Shown here piece after piece: positions 21,065-31,430 of a DNA stretch of 64,000 nucleotides. This stretch comes from Gordius sp. MW1 (Eukaryota > Nematomorpha > Gordioida > Gordea > Gordiidae): positions 1,350,001 to 1,414,000 of the forward strand of contig OZ038533.1 of assembly GCA_964036665.1 (NCBI GenBank), read 5' to 3'. The notes under the pieces are model-generated. The model worked only from the letters and a program-made list of their open reading frames with translations, was not told where the DNA came from and did not search any database. The number at the start of each line of letters is the position of its first letter. Within the stretch, counting starts at the first letter, position 1. A program made the position numbers and the translations under genes.

Positions 21065-22474
21065 ATGCGGATTAAGATCGCATCACTAAACGTTAATACC
21101 TTAATGGTGGAAGGGAATCAACAATGTATGATAACATTCGCTAGGAAATATAAACTGGACGTTTTGTGTTTACAACAAACTCGGATCCCCCTCTCCAGAG
21201 TCGATAGCGCATACTCAGACTACACAATATATCATGCTGGCATCAGTGAGAACCCAACCACAGGAGTGTCCACAATATTAAATAAACGTCTCTCAATCTC
21301 GAGTATCGACTGGGTTAATGACAGAATCCTCATCCTCAATGTCACATTCGGGTCACGCACTCTTTCATTGATAAACGTCTATGTCCCCACATCGTCATAT
21401 AAACTTCAAATATTGAAAGACTTTTTCACTCTCCTTTCAGGAAAGATCTAAACTCTAAATTGCAGATCAGTGCCCATTATCATTGGCGACTTCAACTCTT
21501 CGGTTAAGTACACTGATCGTGATGATCCTGGCTTGGTTGGCCCTGACTCTTTAGGTACAAATAATAGAAATGGGATTTTTCTGAAAAAATGGTGTAGAGG
21601 GTTGAAGTGGCGCATTGCCTCTACTTTTTCCGACCTCCCCACAGATCAGCTGGCTACATTTAGGAAAAGGAACAGTTCCCAAACAAGCCAAATAGATCAC
21701 CTTCTGTGCAGATCACGGCATTATAAAATTGTAAAAAACTTTCGTGTTATACAGGACACAATAATCGAAAAGGCGGACCACAACGCCATAGCAGCTGAGC
21801 TGGTAGTGAAATCAGCCACCTTACGAATACCATCATTACGCAATAATCCAACGATAAGGCCACAAGGTTTATCAGGTACAACTGAATTCAGGGAATATCT
21901 ACGCTCCAAATTTAGAAATACAAATTTTTCTCATTTACCCATCAATGAGTTGAGTCTGAAAATATCAACTCTATTTGCTAATGCCCCCAAGTGCCAGAAT
22001 CGAATGAAGACAAAAACTTGGTTCTCACAACAAACGATAGGGCTACTGAGGACAAGAAATCAACTTTTTTTCGATGATAAAAATTTCCCCTACAAATCCT
22101 CTTGCCTGTTGGCCCTCAGCAAGCGCATTAAGTCAAGCATAAGACAGGATAAAATGGCTTATATTAATTCGCGAACTAGCGAGGCAGAGGCGGCGGCCCG
22201 CTCAAATAATACTCACCAACTATTCAACATAATAAAAAGCCTTAATCGTAGCTCCTTTTCAAAAAGGGCATACTACAACATAAAAACAGCAAGTGAGTCA
22301 AACGACTCCTTGGTGCAAACCAAAACATGGGAGCTTTACTTTAGATCTATTTTGTCTCCCCAGTTCAAAGTGCCGGTATTGGACATCTTTAGAGATTTTA
22401 TAATAAAATTTAAAGGTCCTCCGACTAAAATTATTGAATCAACTTTAAAGTCACTGACAGACATGGACATTTAA
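21065..22474 (+). pseudogene. Non-LTR retrotransposon (LINE) endonuclease fragment, frame-broken
   Basis: An APE-type endonuclease in two frames. Frame 1 (21065-21451) has the start MRIKIASLNVNTL, the LCLQQTRIP motif and INVYVPTSS. Frame 2 (21470-22474) continues with IIGDFNSSV, QIDHLLCRS and KADHNAIAAE, which are the GDFN and (S/A)DH landmarks. A stop and frame change at about 21450 break it. Roughly 200 linker residues follow, but no reverse transcriptase: the copy ends near 22480, where a MITE interrupts, and nothing recognisable resumes afterwards. The element is dead. The clade is not certain (CR1/L1-like). Confidence 0.85.
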
Positions 22475-22489
22475 ATTAGAAGATAGGTC

Positions 22490-22657
22490 CATGTTCATAG
22501 CCAGGATTGGAATAGAAGGGGGCAATAATAATAATTTAGGGACGAACAAAATGATAATATTATGAAATTTTAGCTATAATTTTATCTATTTTCATGGAAT
22601 TTTTGGATTTAGAGGGGAGCAGCCATCTCTCTTTGCCACCCCCTAGCTACGCCCATG
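22490..22657. mobile_element. hAT-type MITE, family 1, perfect 8-bp duplication
   Basis: The left terminus CATGTTCATAGCCAGG is degraded and the right is CTACGCCCATG. The direct repeat GATAGGTC is at 22482-22489 and 22658-22665. Inserted at the 3' edge of the LINE fragment, so younger than it. Confidence 0.88.
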
Positions 22658-22665
22658 GATAGGTC

Positions 22666-23962
22666 TCTAGGGTTACATGTTTTAATAAAAAACTTATAAA
22701 ATATGTTTGTTTAAAAACCAATGCCAAAATTGATTTAAGCATACATAATGTACATTTATTTTAAATAAATTTATGCATAAATATTTTTTAATATTGCATT
22801 GTTATTTGGTAATTTGACTTGCACATGAATATTAGACCCAGCATTGACAATTCATCCACGTGATAAATGTTTGGACCTCCACTGTTATCTGATTTTTGCA
22901 TAAAAATATATTAAGTAACTTAGGCTACTGCCATGTTGAGTTTTTTTAATGAATAATGAGAGCATTAAAGGACTATCATTAGTTTAACATTCGCTTTGAT
23001 TATTCAATAAAACGAATAGCATTTAGTTTGCAAATAAAAAATTTCAATACAAAAACCCTTAGAATTAACCCACTGCCTGATTAGGGGACTTGCTTTTTTT
23101 TGGTCGTCGGAAAATTTTTGGATAGTCGAGACCTTTTTTTTTTGCTCTCAGGAACATTGAATAGTCAAACAGATTTGTTAAAAATAATGTGCCCCCCCCC
23201 CTAATTCAAAACCTGGGTACGCCCATGTTATGGATATTTGCCAAAGTCAACTAAGATGCAATAAACCCCTAAAATACTAAATTGTGTAAGATAAAATAAG
23301 AATGTTTTTTTAAATTCCTATGGCATGCAAAATAAATGAACGAACGTGACAGGTAAAAATGCACCCAAATTAGTGCAATTACTAAATAAATACATTTAAC
23401 ATCTCCATTTTCAAATACGGATTTAGGCCATTTAGATTTATTTTGTCATAATGAATTTTTATTTAAATTTTTAGAATCCATATTTAAAAAAAAATTCTAA
23501 AAGCCTTCTTGTGGTCGGTTTAAATTTAATATAAAGTCCAGGACCGTTTAAGAATTTTAGGTCCGTTAGAGCCCGTTAAAAAACTTGTTTGAATGAGTCC
23601 GTTATTACACTTTGGCACGCCCGACCCGGCCCGTTTTTTTCCTTTTTAAAGTCCGGTCCGCGGGCAGGGCCTGCTCGTGCAAATCTTTAAACAAGTCCTG
23701 GGACACGTATAGATATGCACGTGATAATTTCGAATCGAACGCAATTCATATAGATCATGTGATTAGACAATGCAAAGGCGCGGCCGGCTCATATAGATGT
23801 TAAAGAGAAAGACACAGCTTCAAATTCTTTTTTACTATAATTTAAAGTTTTTAAATATCTTAAGTCAAGAGGCAGGGCTAAGGCTTAATCTCTAAATTTG
23901 TCTAAACATTCATGCCTGCCAATATAGATTCATTAAAATCACTAATTTAGCTTAGTGCTACT
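22666..23962. other. Intergenic with truncated element ends
   Basis: No gene. About 23085-23229 is the right part of the element seen complete at 25596-25923 (shared GACCTTTTTTTT, GCTCTCAGGAA and GTACGCCCATG). About 23520-23700 has CCCGACCCGGCCCG words of the GC-rich hAT-like family. Confidence 0.5.
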
Positions 23963-24144
23963 TAGAATTGTAAAAGCGGCTGGGTTTGTTCAATTATGAT
24001 TTACTGTTGACTCTGGCCTTTCTTTCAAATTTCGACTAAGTCTAGAGGTCGACTAAGAAAAAGAGAACCAAAAACTTTTGCTTTATTAATTAGTCGAGTG
24101 AACCAAAGATCGACCAAGCAAAACCCAGCCGTTTTTACAACATT
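23963..24144. mobile_element. hAT-type MITE, family 2 (TIR TAGTGTTGTAAAAACGGC)
   Basis: Left terminus TAGAATTGTAAAAGCGGC, right GCCGTTTTTACAACATT. Flanking 8-mers GTGCTACT and GTGTTACT match at seven positions. The inside is largely self-complementary around GGTCGAC/GTCGACC words, so a transcript would fold into a hairpin. Confidence 0.8.
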
Positions 24145-24734
24145 GTGTTACTTAAGGGAGTATATAAACTCTTCTAATGGTTCTTAATAATAAGCTTCTC
24201 CTATAAAATTCTAGCGAATATCACTTGTTGTTTGGTAGAGAGTTAGTGAAGTTTTTGGAGAATCGAAATATAATAGGTTCTTTTTTGGTTTTCACATCGT
24301 TTTGTGCCTTACACGGACTTGTGGTCAGACTGCATTTCTATGAAATGAAATTAAGATGACCTTTAAAATTTGGAAGGATTTCTTAGTGCTATAATAATAT
24401 ATAATTAATTCAAGGTGGGTAAATAAAAAAATTTAAATTATAATGAATAAATTTAAAATAATGGTTAGTTTGAAAAATAATCGTAAACAAATTAAGAAAT
24501 ACGTGGCTGTTGGTAACATAAGAAACGACCTTGTCATAGGTTTTTATTTCCTGTTTAGATTTGCTAACTCGACTCGAACTTCCGCCTTTCACAAACACAT
24601 AAAAAAAGTATCAAACATTCAAATTTAATTTTACACAGTTTCGAAAAATCTTTTTTAATACTTATATATAAGAAGAATTATAAATATAATCCTATATGGT
24701 AAATTGATATAATTAAAAAAAAACATCATTCTTT

Positions 24735-24990
24735 AATCTTATATATAAAAATGAAACTATGTATGTGTGTTTGTATGTATGTTTGTGTTTATTGCGTGTA
24801 TGCCACCACCAAATTTGGAAAACTACCAGACCGATTTGGCTCAAAATTTCACAGTTTATTCCCCATACTCCGGAGCATGTTTTAAGATTTGTTCGAGCCA
24901 AATCGGTCCAGTAGTTTTCGAGGGGTCACGTTTTTTTGTTTTATACGTTGTTTTATACGTTTTAGCACTTAATAATGACGTCATATGACG
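24735..24990 (+). repeat. Dispersed repeat module A, copy 1
   Basis: It starts with a TATATAAAAATGAAAC and (TATG)n-like stretch, then a conserved core containing CAGACCGATTTGGCTC, CTCCGGAGCATGTTTTAAG and CCAGTAGTTTTCGAG. It shares these with copies at 25259, 47289 (reverse) and 48778 (reverse). It contains small overlapping frames on both strands that look like chance ORFs. Element class not determined. Confidence 0.75.
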
Positions 24991-25258
24991 TATAGTATAT
25001 GAAGCTTAAATGATTTATTGCTGCATAAAAATTTTCTTTCATATTAAATCAGGTAAGACCCGTTACCATATGAATGAACCAGCGGAATAACATTAGATTC
25101 TACAAAGTATTTTATGTCATGGTTATGCTATGCGTTTATTTTGTAGAAGAAACTTAAATTACATTTAAAACTCAGTCACATTTCTTTAAGGCTTATGCTA
25201 AACTTTACCATAAATAAATTGCATAGCAATTAATAAGATTAAGATGCTCTTCCCCAAT

Positions 25259-25440
25259 ATCTTATATATAAGAATGAAACTATGTATGTTTGTGTGTATG
25301 CCGCCACCAATTTTGGAAAACTACCAGACCGATTTGGCTCAAAATTTCACACTTTATTCCTAACACTCCGGAGCATGTTTTAAGATTTGTTCGAGCCAAT
25401 TGGTCCAGTAGTTTTCGAGATATTTTGTTTTATACGTTTA
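25259..25440 (+). repeat. Dispersed repeat module A, copy 2
   Basis: Same core as copy 1, 500 bases downstream and in the same orientation, with the word CTCCGGAGCATGTTTTAAG intact and a shorter downstream part. Confidence 0.75.
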
Positions 25441-25595
25441 ATAAAATGTCAGTCAAACGCAACCTCATGACGTACTGCGTATCTAAATGAAACTATGTGT
25501 GTGCATGTGTAGCATGCGTGTAGGTAGTGTTGTGATAAATGTAGTCATATGCTGCGGAAAATAAAAAACTTTTTACTATATAAAACATTGAATTA

Positions 25596-25923
25596 CATGG
25601 GCGTACGCAGGGGGGGGGGATTGCCCCCCCCCCTAATTTAAAATAAAAAAAAATTTTAATACAAAAAACCTTAAAAATTAAAAAAAATTATGTTTTGCCC
25701 CCCCCCCCATTTAGTCACTGCCCTTTCCTAATTAGCCATTGCCAAAATTTTGGATAGTCGATGACCTTTTTTTTGCTCTCAGGAAAATTTTTGGCAATGA
25801 CAATTTTTGGATGTCGAGACCTTTTTTTTGCTCGCTGAAAAATATTTAAATTTTTTTTTTGGTGTCAGGAAAATTTTTTTTTAATTCTGCCTCACCCTAA
25901 TTCAGAACCTGCGTACGCCCATG
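25596..25923. mobile_element. Inverted-repeat element ending CATGGGCGTACGCAG
   Basis: The termini are perfect inverted repeats: CATGGGCGTACGCAG at the left and CTGCGTACGCCCATG at the right. The inside has poly-G/poly-C tracts and repeated GACCTTTTTTTTGCTC words. No flanking duplication is visible. It resembles MITE family 1 but the terminus differs (GTACG for GTAGC). Confidence 0.75.
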
Positions 25924-25968
25924 TTAAATCAAAGTCATTTTTTTGCTTATTTTTTACGTCAATTATTA

Positions 25969-26225
25969 TAATTATAGGACGGTCGTGTCCCCTCCTGCGT
26001 GGCTAAATAAATTAAGGTGGGCCTGGGCCTTGGACCCTCTTTAACTATTTGTTTAAAAATTTTTGCATAATAAACACTTACCATTTATATTTGATATATT
26101 CTTAATCAATTGAAATTTATCTATAAGATGATATATATTCTGCCAATATACCCGGGTAAATGGCAAAACAACGTTTGCCGGGTTCATCTTGTAAATAATA
26201 TAATTGATTGACTTTGAATTTTAAT
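25969..26225 (-). repeat. Dispersed repeat module B, reverse copy
   Basis: Reverse complement of part of the module at 42985-43495: it shares the GGACGGTCGTGTCCCC end, the TTTATCTATAAGATGATATAT word and TACCCGGGTAAATGGCAAAA. The middle is deleted. Confidence 0.7.
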
Positions 26226-27869
26226 TTTTAAAAAATTAATTTGAACTCCGAGAAAAACGAGAAAAAAATGCATCGAATGCTAACAAATCTAAGGCAACAA
26301 AACTTTCATAAGATTTATTTTCGGTTATTATAAGGTCATTCATGCCGAATCGCAAAAAACAACTATTTTCCACACACAATTATAAATGCGAATAACTTTT
26401 ATGAATGCAAAGTCTTTATATAATATATATAATTTTTAATATTTTAGCCATTTTTCTCAAAGCTTTCATAAACTTTGGACGCTTAAAGAACAAATTTTGC
26501 GCTAGATGGCGTTATTTTAGTATTCTTATCTTAACATTCATTATAAATTTCTCGGTGCACTAGGCGTAACAGTAGCATATAAAAATGCTCGAGCAGCGAG
26601 TCGAAGCAGAAAAATCTGCCCAAGCGATGAGCAGATTGCCCGAGCAAAAACTCCAGTAGACAGCAGATTTATTATTGAAAGCAATTGCTACGAGTTAAAA
26701 ACTTTAAAAATCTGCTCATATTATATATCATAAATAAATTGAGAACTTTAAACCCTTTTGCCCCACCCTCTCCCACTAACGCCCTTTTGCCCCCAAATTC
26801 CGGGGGAGAAAGATTTGTGCCCCTCCCCCCTCCTTTTGTCCCCCCCTCCTCTCTCTGTAGTTTAATACCCAAAATTTCTAGGTTCAACAAGAAAAATCAA
26901 CCGGCAAACTGTTTGCAGATTCTGGTAGAGTTTTTCACGGTGAACACAAATATGTTTTTAGTTTTTTCCCTATACGTCAAGTGTTTTAGATATTCGCTGT
27001 CAAAGTTGCCAAAAACGCGATTTTAGCGTTTTTCAAACGTTAATAACTTGCAAATTAATCGGTAAAAATTTTGTTTAATAAATTTAATTCGTAGATAATT
27101 GGGAGAGGAATGTATTCACAATTTTTTTTATCCTAGCACTTTTACTTTTTAAATTATATACAAAATTAACTATCCCTATCTTTTACATTGACAAATTACA
27201 CCAGACTTGAGGTCGCCCTCCCTTCTCTTCAACACTAGGAATTAAGTGCGTGTTGTTGTTTATCTACTCTACTACAATCTAAATTTTTGCAATTTATTTT
27301 TTTATATAATTATAAAATTATAAAATCTCCCAATCTAAGAGCACGGTCAAAAAATATTTTTGATATCTTGTATTTAATAAAATTACAATACAATCATACT
27401 CATTATATAACTTTACATGTTTAAAAAAATCCACTCTCAAATTAATGTGTGTTAAAGTCTGATATACCTATATTTTTCGTGGTGAGGGGGGGGGGGTGAA
27501 TTAGATGCCTGCACGGGTGACTCGTGTAGCGTACAGAAATGACGAAGATTGTAAAATAGCGAACGTCTTATACGAATTGCTATTGGTTAAAAACATGAAA
27601 TAATGAGTTTTGACGTTTATCACGTCTTTTTTTACTAGCAGGGAATTGGGTGGGGATTGGGAAAATGCATTGTTACTTTTGACGATCCCATTGTTATAAC
27701 ATAGCGTTTTTAAATTTGAACGTCAATTATCCCATATTTGAATTAGATATAGATAGATAACTAATATATTTAAATTGATATTATTATATTCATCTTAATA
27801 ACATTTTGTAAGGTAGATGCTAATGTGTTATATTGTATTAAATATTAAGTTAAATATAATAATATTATT

Positions 27870-28765
27870 TTTTACCCTCTTTCTCACAAGCGGGAGGGGG
27901 GTAATTTGCCCCCCCCCCCCAATATTTTTTACCCTCTTTCTCACCAGGGGGTAGGGAGGTGATTTGCCCCCCCCGATTACTTTTTACCCTCTTTCTTACC
28001 AGGGGGGGGGGGGGGTGATTTGCTTCCCCCCCCCCATTATTTTTTATTCTCTTTCTTGTTTTTTACCCTCTTTCTTACCAGGGGGTAGAGGGTGATTTGC
28101 CCCCCCCCCATTAATTTTTATCCTCTTTCTCACCAGAGGGGGGAAGGGGGGGGGGGGGGGTGGGAGGGGGTGATTTGCCCCCCCCCATTATTTTTTATCT
28201 TTTTTCTCACCAGAGGGGGGGGGTGATTTGCCCCCCCCCCCCATTATTTTTTATCCTCTTTCTCACCAGAGGGGGGGGGGGGGTGGGAGGGGGTGATTTG
28301 CCCACCACCCCCATTATTTTTTACCCTCTTTCTCAACAGGGGGTAGGGGGTAATTCCCCCCCCCCCCCCCCATTATTTTTTATCATCTTTCTCACCAGAT
28401 GGGGGGGGGGGGGGGTGATTTGCCCCCCCCCATTATTTTTTATCTTCTTTTTAACCAGGGGGGGCGGAGTGATTTGCCCCCCCCCCCCAATTATTTTTTA
28501 CCCTCTTTCTCACCAGGGGGTAGGGAAGTGATTTGCCCACCCATTATTTTTTACCCTCTTTCTCACCAGGGGGAGGGGGGTGATTTGCCCCCCCCCCCCT
28601 ATTTTTACCCTCTTTCTCACCAGAGGGGAGATGGGGGGGGGGGGTGTTTTGCCTCCCCCTTTTTTATCCCTTTTCTCACCAGAGGGGAGGGAGGTGATTT
28701 GCCCCCCCCCCCTTATTTTTTACCATTTCTCTTACCAGGGGGGGGGGCACCAGTGAAAAAGTGGG
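27870..28765 (+). repeat. G/C-tract minisatellite, forward array, about 15 units
   Basis: Units of about 50-80 bp contain TTTTTACCCTCTTTCTCACC, then AGGGGG(G)n, a short GTGATTTGCC and a C tract of 7-17. The G and C tracts vary in length between units. Open frames across it are low-complexity artefacts. G tracts here could form quadruplexes. Confidence 0.93.
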
Positions 28766-28779
28766 ATAAACAATAAGGG

Positions 28780-29010
28780 GTGCAAAAGACCCCCCCTCCC
28801 CTCTGGTGAGAAAGAGGGTAAAAAATAAGAGGGGGGGGGCAAAACACCCCCCCCCCCTCTTCCCTGTGGTGTTTGCCCCCCCCCCCTCTTCCCTGTGGTG
28901 AGAGGATAAAAAATAAGGGGGGGGCAAACCCCCCCCCCCCCCCCCCCCCCCCTCTGGTGAGAAAGAGGGTAAAAAATTGGTGAGAAAGAGGGTAAAAAAT
29001 AAGGGGGGGG
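28780..29010 (-). repeat. G/C-tract minisatellite, inverted array, about four units
   Basis: The same unit as 27870-28765 but in reverse complement (CTCTGGTGAGAAAGAGGGTA recurs). The turn lies near 28766-28780 in the short spacer around GTGGGATAAACAATAAGGGG. Confidence 0.9.
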
Positions 29011-29060
29011 GCAAAGTTCTTAATTTTTTTATGATATATAATATGATTAAAATTGTAATG

Positions 29061-30034
29061 TTAAATAACATAATATTATTGATGATTGACGTTTTTATTG
29101 CCAGTAAGTACTATTTAAACAATTTTAATGAAAATAATATATAATATGACGCTTGATTGACTTTTGACTTCGCTATTTTACAACGTTCGCTGACTCCAAT
29201 ATTACACCGGGTTAAAAATTTTAAAATGCTTTCGGGTCGGTTCGGGTTGAATAAAAGTTACTTTGTAGGCCTCTAAAGTGAACCCATAAAATGCGTAACA
29301 ATTAAATTAAACTCTACAAAAAAGCGAGTTTATAAGGTATATATAGTAATTATAATGTATCTCTAACAGCAAAAAAGACTTTTTTATAAAACATTTACAC
29401 CAAAAATTACAAAAATAAAATTAATTTCGAAAAGTAATTAGGAATGGAATAGTTTGGAGATAATTACCGATTTTATGCAACCTGCATTCACCTGAATTTA
29501 CCTGTATGCGGAAGAGTCACCTGTGCCAGGTAAGGATCAATCGCGTTTTACCTGGTACAGGTAACGATGCTCACCTGTCACCACGAGCACAATGTAACAC
29601 AAGTCATCGTTTCCAAACTTTGTTTACAAAAATTATGGTAGAGTTCAGAACTTATTTTTTTAAATTGGTTTTTTCATAAATTCATTTGTCCGTCAATAAA
29701 TTTTGGCGAGTTTTTTTATAATAGTTTTGAAATAAAAAATTGCCTTCACACATGCAATATTTAATCTCAAATCAAACTACTACATATCCTGTTTAGGGAA
29801 AATAATTTAAAATTTCTCTGCGGCAAATAGTTTAAAAATTGATTTTTTTAAAGAATAGCGTTAACATTTCGTCGGGCAGGTTAAAACTAATTTTTAATTG
29901 CCAAATTACTTTCTAAACTTTGTAGATATAATATTTAAATTAAATATTTTTATTAATAATAATTAAACCGAAAAACTAAACTCCGTAAGCTTTAATGCAG
30001 CAAATTTAAAAATCTTAGGACAGGCTGAAAAAAG
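29061..30034. other. Intergenic between minisatellite and the four-exon gene
   Basis: Apart from the ACCTG cluster nothing is recognised. A short GGGTCGGTTCGGGTTG patch at about 29235 resembles the centre of the foldback element. Confidence 0.45.
29478..29578. promoter_or_regulatory. Cluster of eight ACCTG/CAGGT words
   Basis: ACCTG or its complement occurs at about 29480, 29490, 29500, 29519, 29527, 29551, 29558 and 29573, within 100 bases. Forms include CACCTG (E-box, Snail/ZEB-type) and CAGGTA. The density is far above expectation in AT-rich DNA. An enhancer is possible; so is a relic of a short repeat. Confidence 0.35.
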
Positions 30035-31430
30035 CTATTTACTTTCTTGCTCGTTTTTCGATGGTTTTGGTATGGAATTGATCGGTTTTACTCGGATAGT
30101 ATTATTATTCATGTTGTAATTGCTATATTGTAAAACACCATTCAACATGGCCACCGAAATGAGGGGTCCATTTTGACCCCAAACAATGGATTTATTGAAT
30201 TCTATGCATTTCGGGGCGCTTTGTTTATGCATTATTTCATATATTTCCTCTTCTTGTTGATGTATAGCCTGCAAAAATTCTTCAGACCCAACAGATGGTC
30301 CTTCTGCATGAATGAATGTTTATACATACACTACTAATAATACTATAGACTGGCGAAGAGCTGATAATTTTTGAGTAAGGATGGAGTCCGCCATCTTAAG
30401 GACATACTAAACGTTATTTAGTTTGCAGTTAATTTTAATATTTATCTTCAAACATTTATATTAAGCTAATGTCGCCAAGTGTTGTAGAAACGGCAAAGTT
30501 CTGTTTGGTAGAGCTTTGGTTTTAGTCGACAAACATAAGCAAATCAAAGGTTTTGTGGTCTGTTTTTTTGGTCGACCTCTAAGCTTGGTCGAAATTTGTA
30601 AAACAGGCCAGAGTTGACAGTCAGTCCTAGAGGAACCAAAGGTGGACCAAACAAAACCCAGCCGTTTTTGCAACATTAATGTCACTATGTAGTACATCCA
30701 CATTAACGTACAGTTGTTTCACACTTAAAAATGGTGCCCTAAGTTGCTTAATAAATTTTTTATCAAAAAAACAGCTGTTCGCCAGTCTATGGTATTATTA
30801 ATTTATGAAATTAATTAAATGAATGAATGATACCCGAGTTTGTGAGTTTATAATCATCTGGTAAGAGTTTGTTTGATTGGTCAATTGGTCTAACTATGAC
30901 CGGAGGATACAATTGTGTTGTATATTCTTCCTTTTCGCATAAATCATGATGCGCCGGTAATATTTGAAACGTTTCTTAACATTTATATCAATAAAAATAG
31001 CAAACAGCATTTTTTAAAATTGAAATATATATTAACATTTTTAATCTTAAATTCTTATAATTTTTTAATTTGAAAGAATAAATATGAAAATAACATTAGA
31101 TAAGTGATATTTACTTTGAGTAATAATAATATGACATCCAATTGGAACATTATACTCTTTATAGATATAAATGAAGCTTACTTTTATGGTTTGAGGCGAT
31201 AATTAGATCTTGTTTTGCCTCCAAAACGCATTTACTTGTAGTGTTAATCAAATAAACACAAAATATTTTTAGCAAAATGTTTAAGGAATTATATTTATAT
31301 AGAAAAATAAATTATTATCTACAAACTGGGTTATGGCTTCAATTAATTTTCCAATTTCATTTGAAAAAGTTTTATCTGAATTTGGGTCAAGTTTGTTTTC
31401 AATTTTTCCTTCTTCATTCGGACCACTCAT
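30035..31430 (-). CDS. Unrecognised four-exon gene, 184 aa
   Basis: Four exons on the minus strand join with matching phases: 31430-31323 (ATG, ends phase 0), 31218-31182, 30974-30834 and 30303-30035 (TAG). All introns are GT-AG; the exon 2 acceptor follows TTTTGGAG. The product is 184 residues, polar, with no signal peptide or membrane segment. The first 20 residues are acidic/basic (MSGPNEEGKIENKLD), then comes a likely helix (EIGKLIEAITQF, residues 25-36). Later there is a Glu-rich stretch (EEFLQAIHQQEEEIYEIMH) and SIVWGQNGP. The C-terminus is Asn/Lys/Pro-rich. I do not recognise the family. Consistent phases across four exons argue for a real gene. Intron 3 carries a MITE. Confidence 0.65.
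30477..30678. mobile_element. hAT-type MITE, family 2, inside intron 3 of the four-exon gene
   Basis: Termini AAGTGTTGTAGAAACGGC and GCCGTTTTTGCAACATTA; flanks ATGTCGCC and ATGTCACT agree at six of eight positions. The inside shows the same GTCGAC-centred self-complementarity as the other copies. Confidence 0.75.

Larger units (their letters stand above)
26555..29060. mobile_element. Probable second foldback-type element, relative of the one at 6394-14566
   Basis: The left part has AACAGTAGCATATAAAAATG CTCGAG-type words and GCTCATATTATATATCATAA, recalling the arm at 6505-6680. The right part at 28995-29045 contains the reverse complement of the left AGAACTTTAAACCCTTTTGCCCC/TATATATCATAAAT block. 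Between them lies a minisatellite that switches orientation (separate entries). Outer boundaries and a target duplication were not found, so the extent is approximate. Confidence 0.4.

Noticed and set aside
21065..22474. Host endonuclease/phosphatase gene
   Set aside because: The motifs and linker are those of a LINE ORF2, and the frame is broken.
23612..23803. 63-codon frame with GC-rich start
   Set aside because: Falls in a relic of the CCCGGCCCG repeat family; no domain.
28160..28776. Pro/Gly-rich open frames of 120-130 codons
   Set aside because: They translate the G/C minisatellite in several frames and strands; low-complexity artefact.
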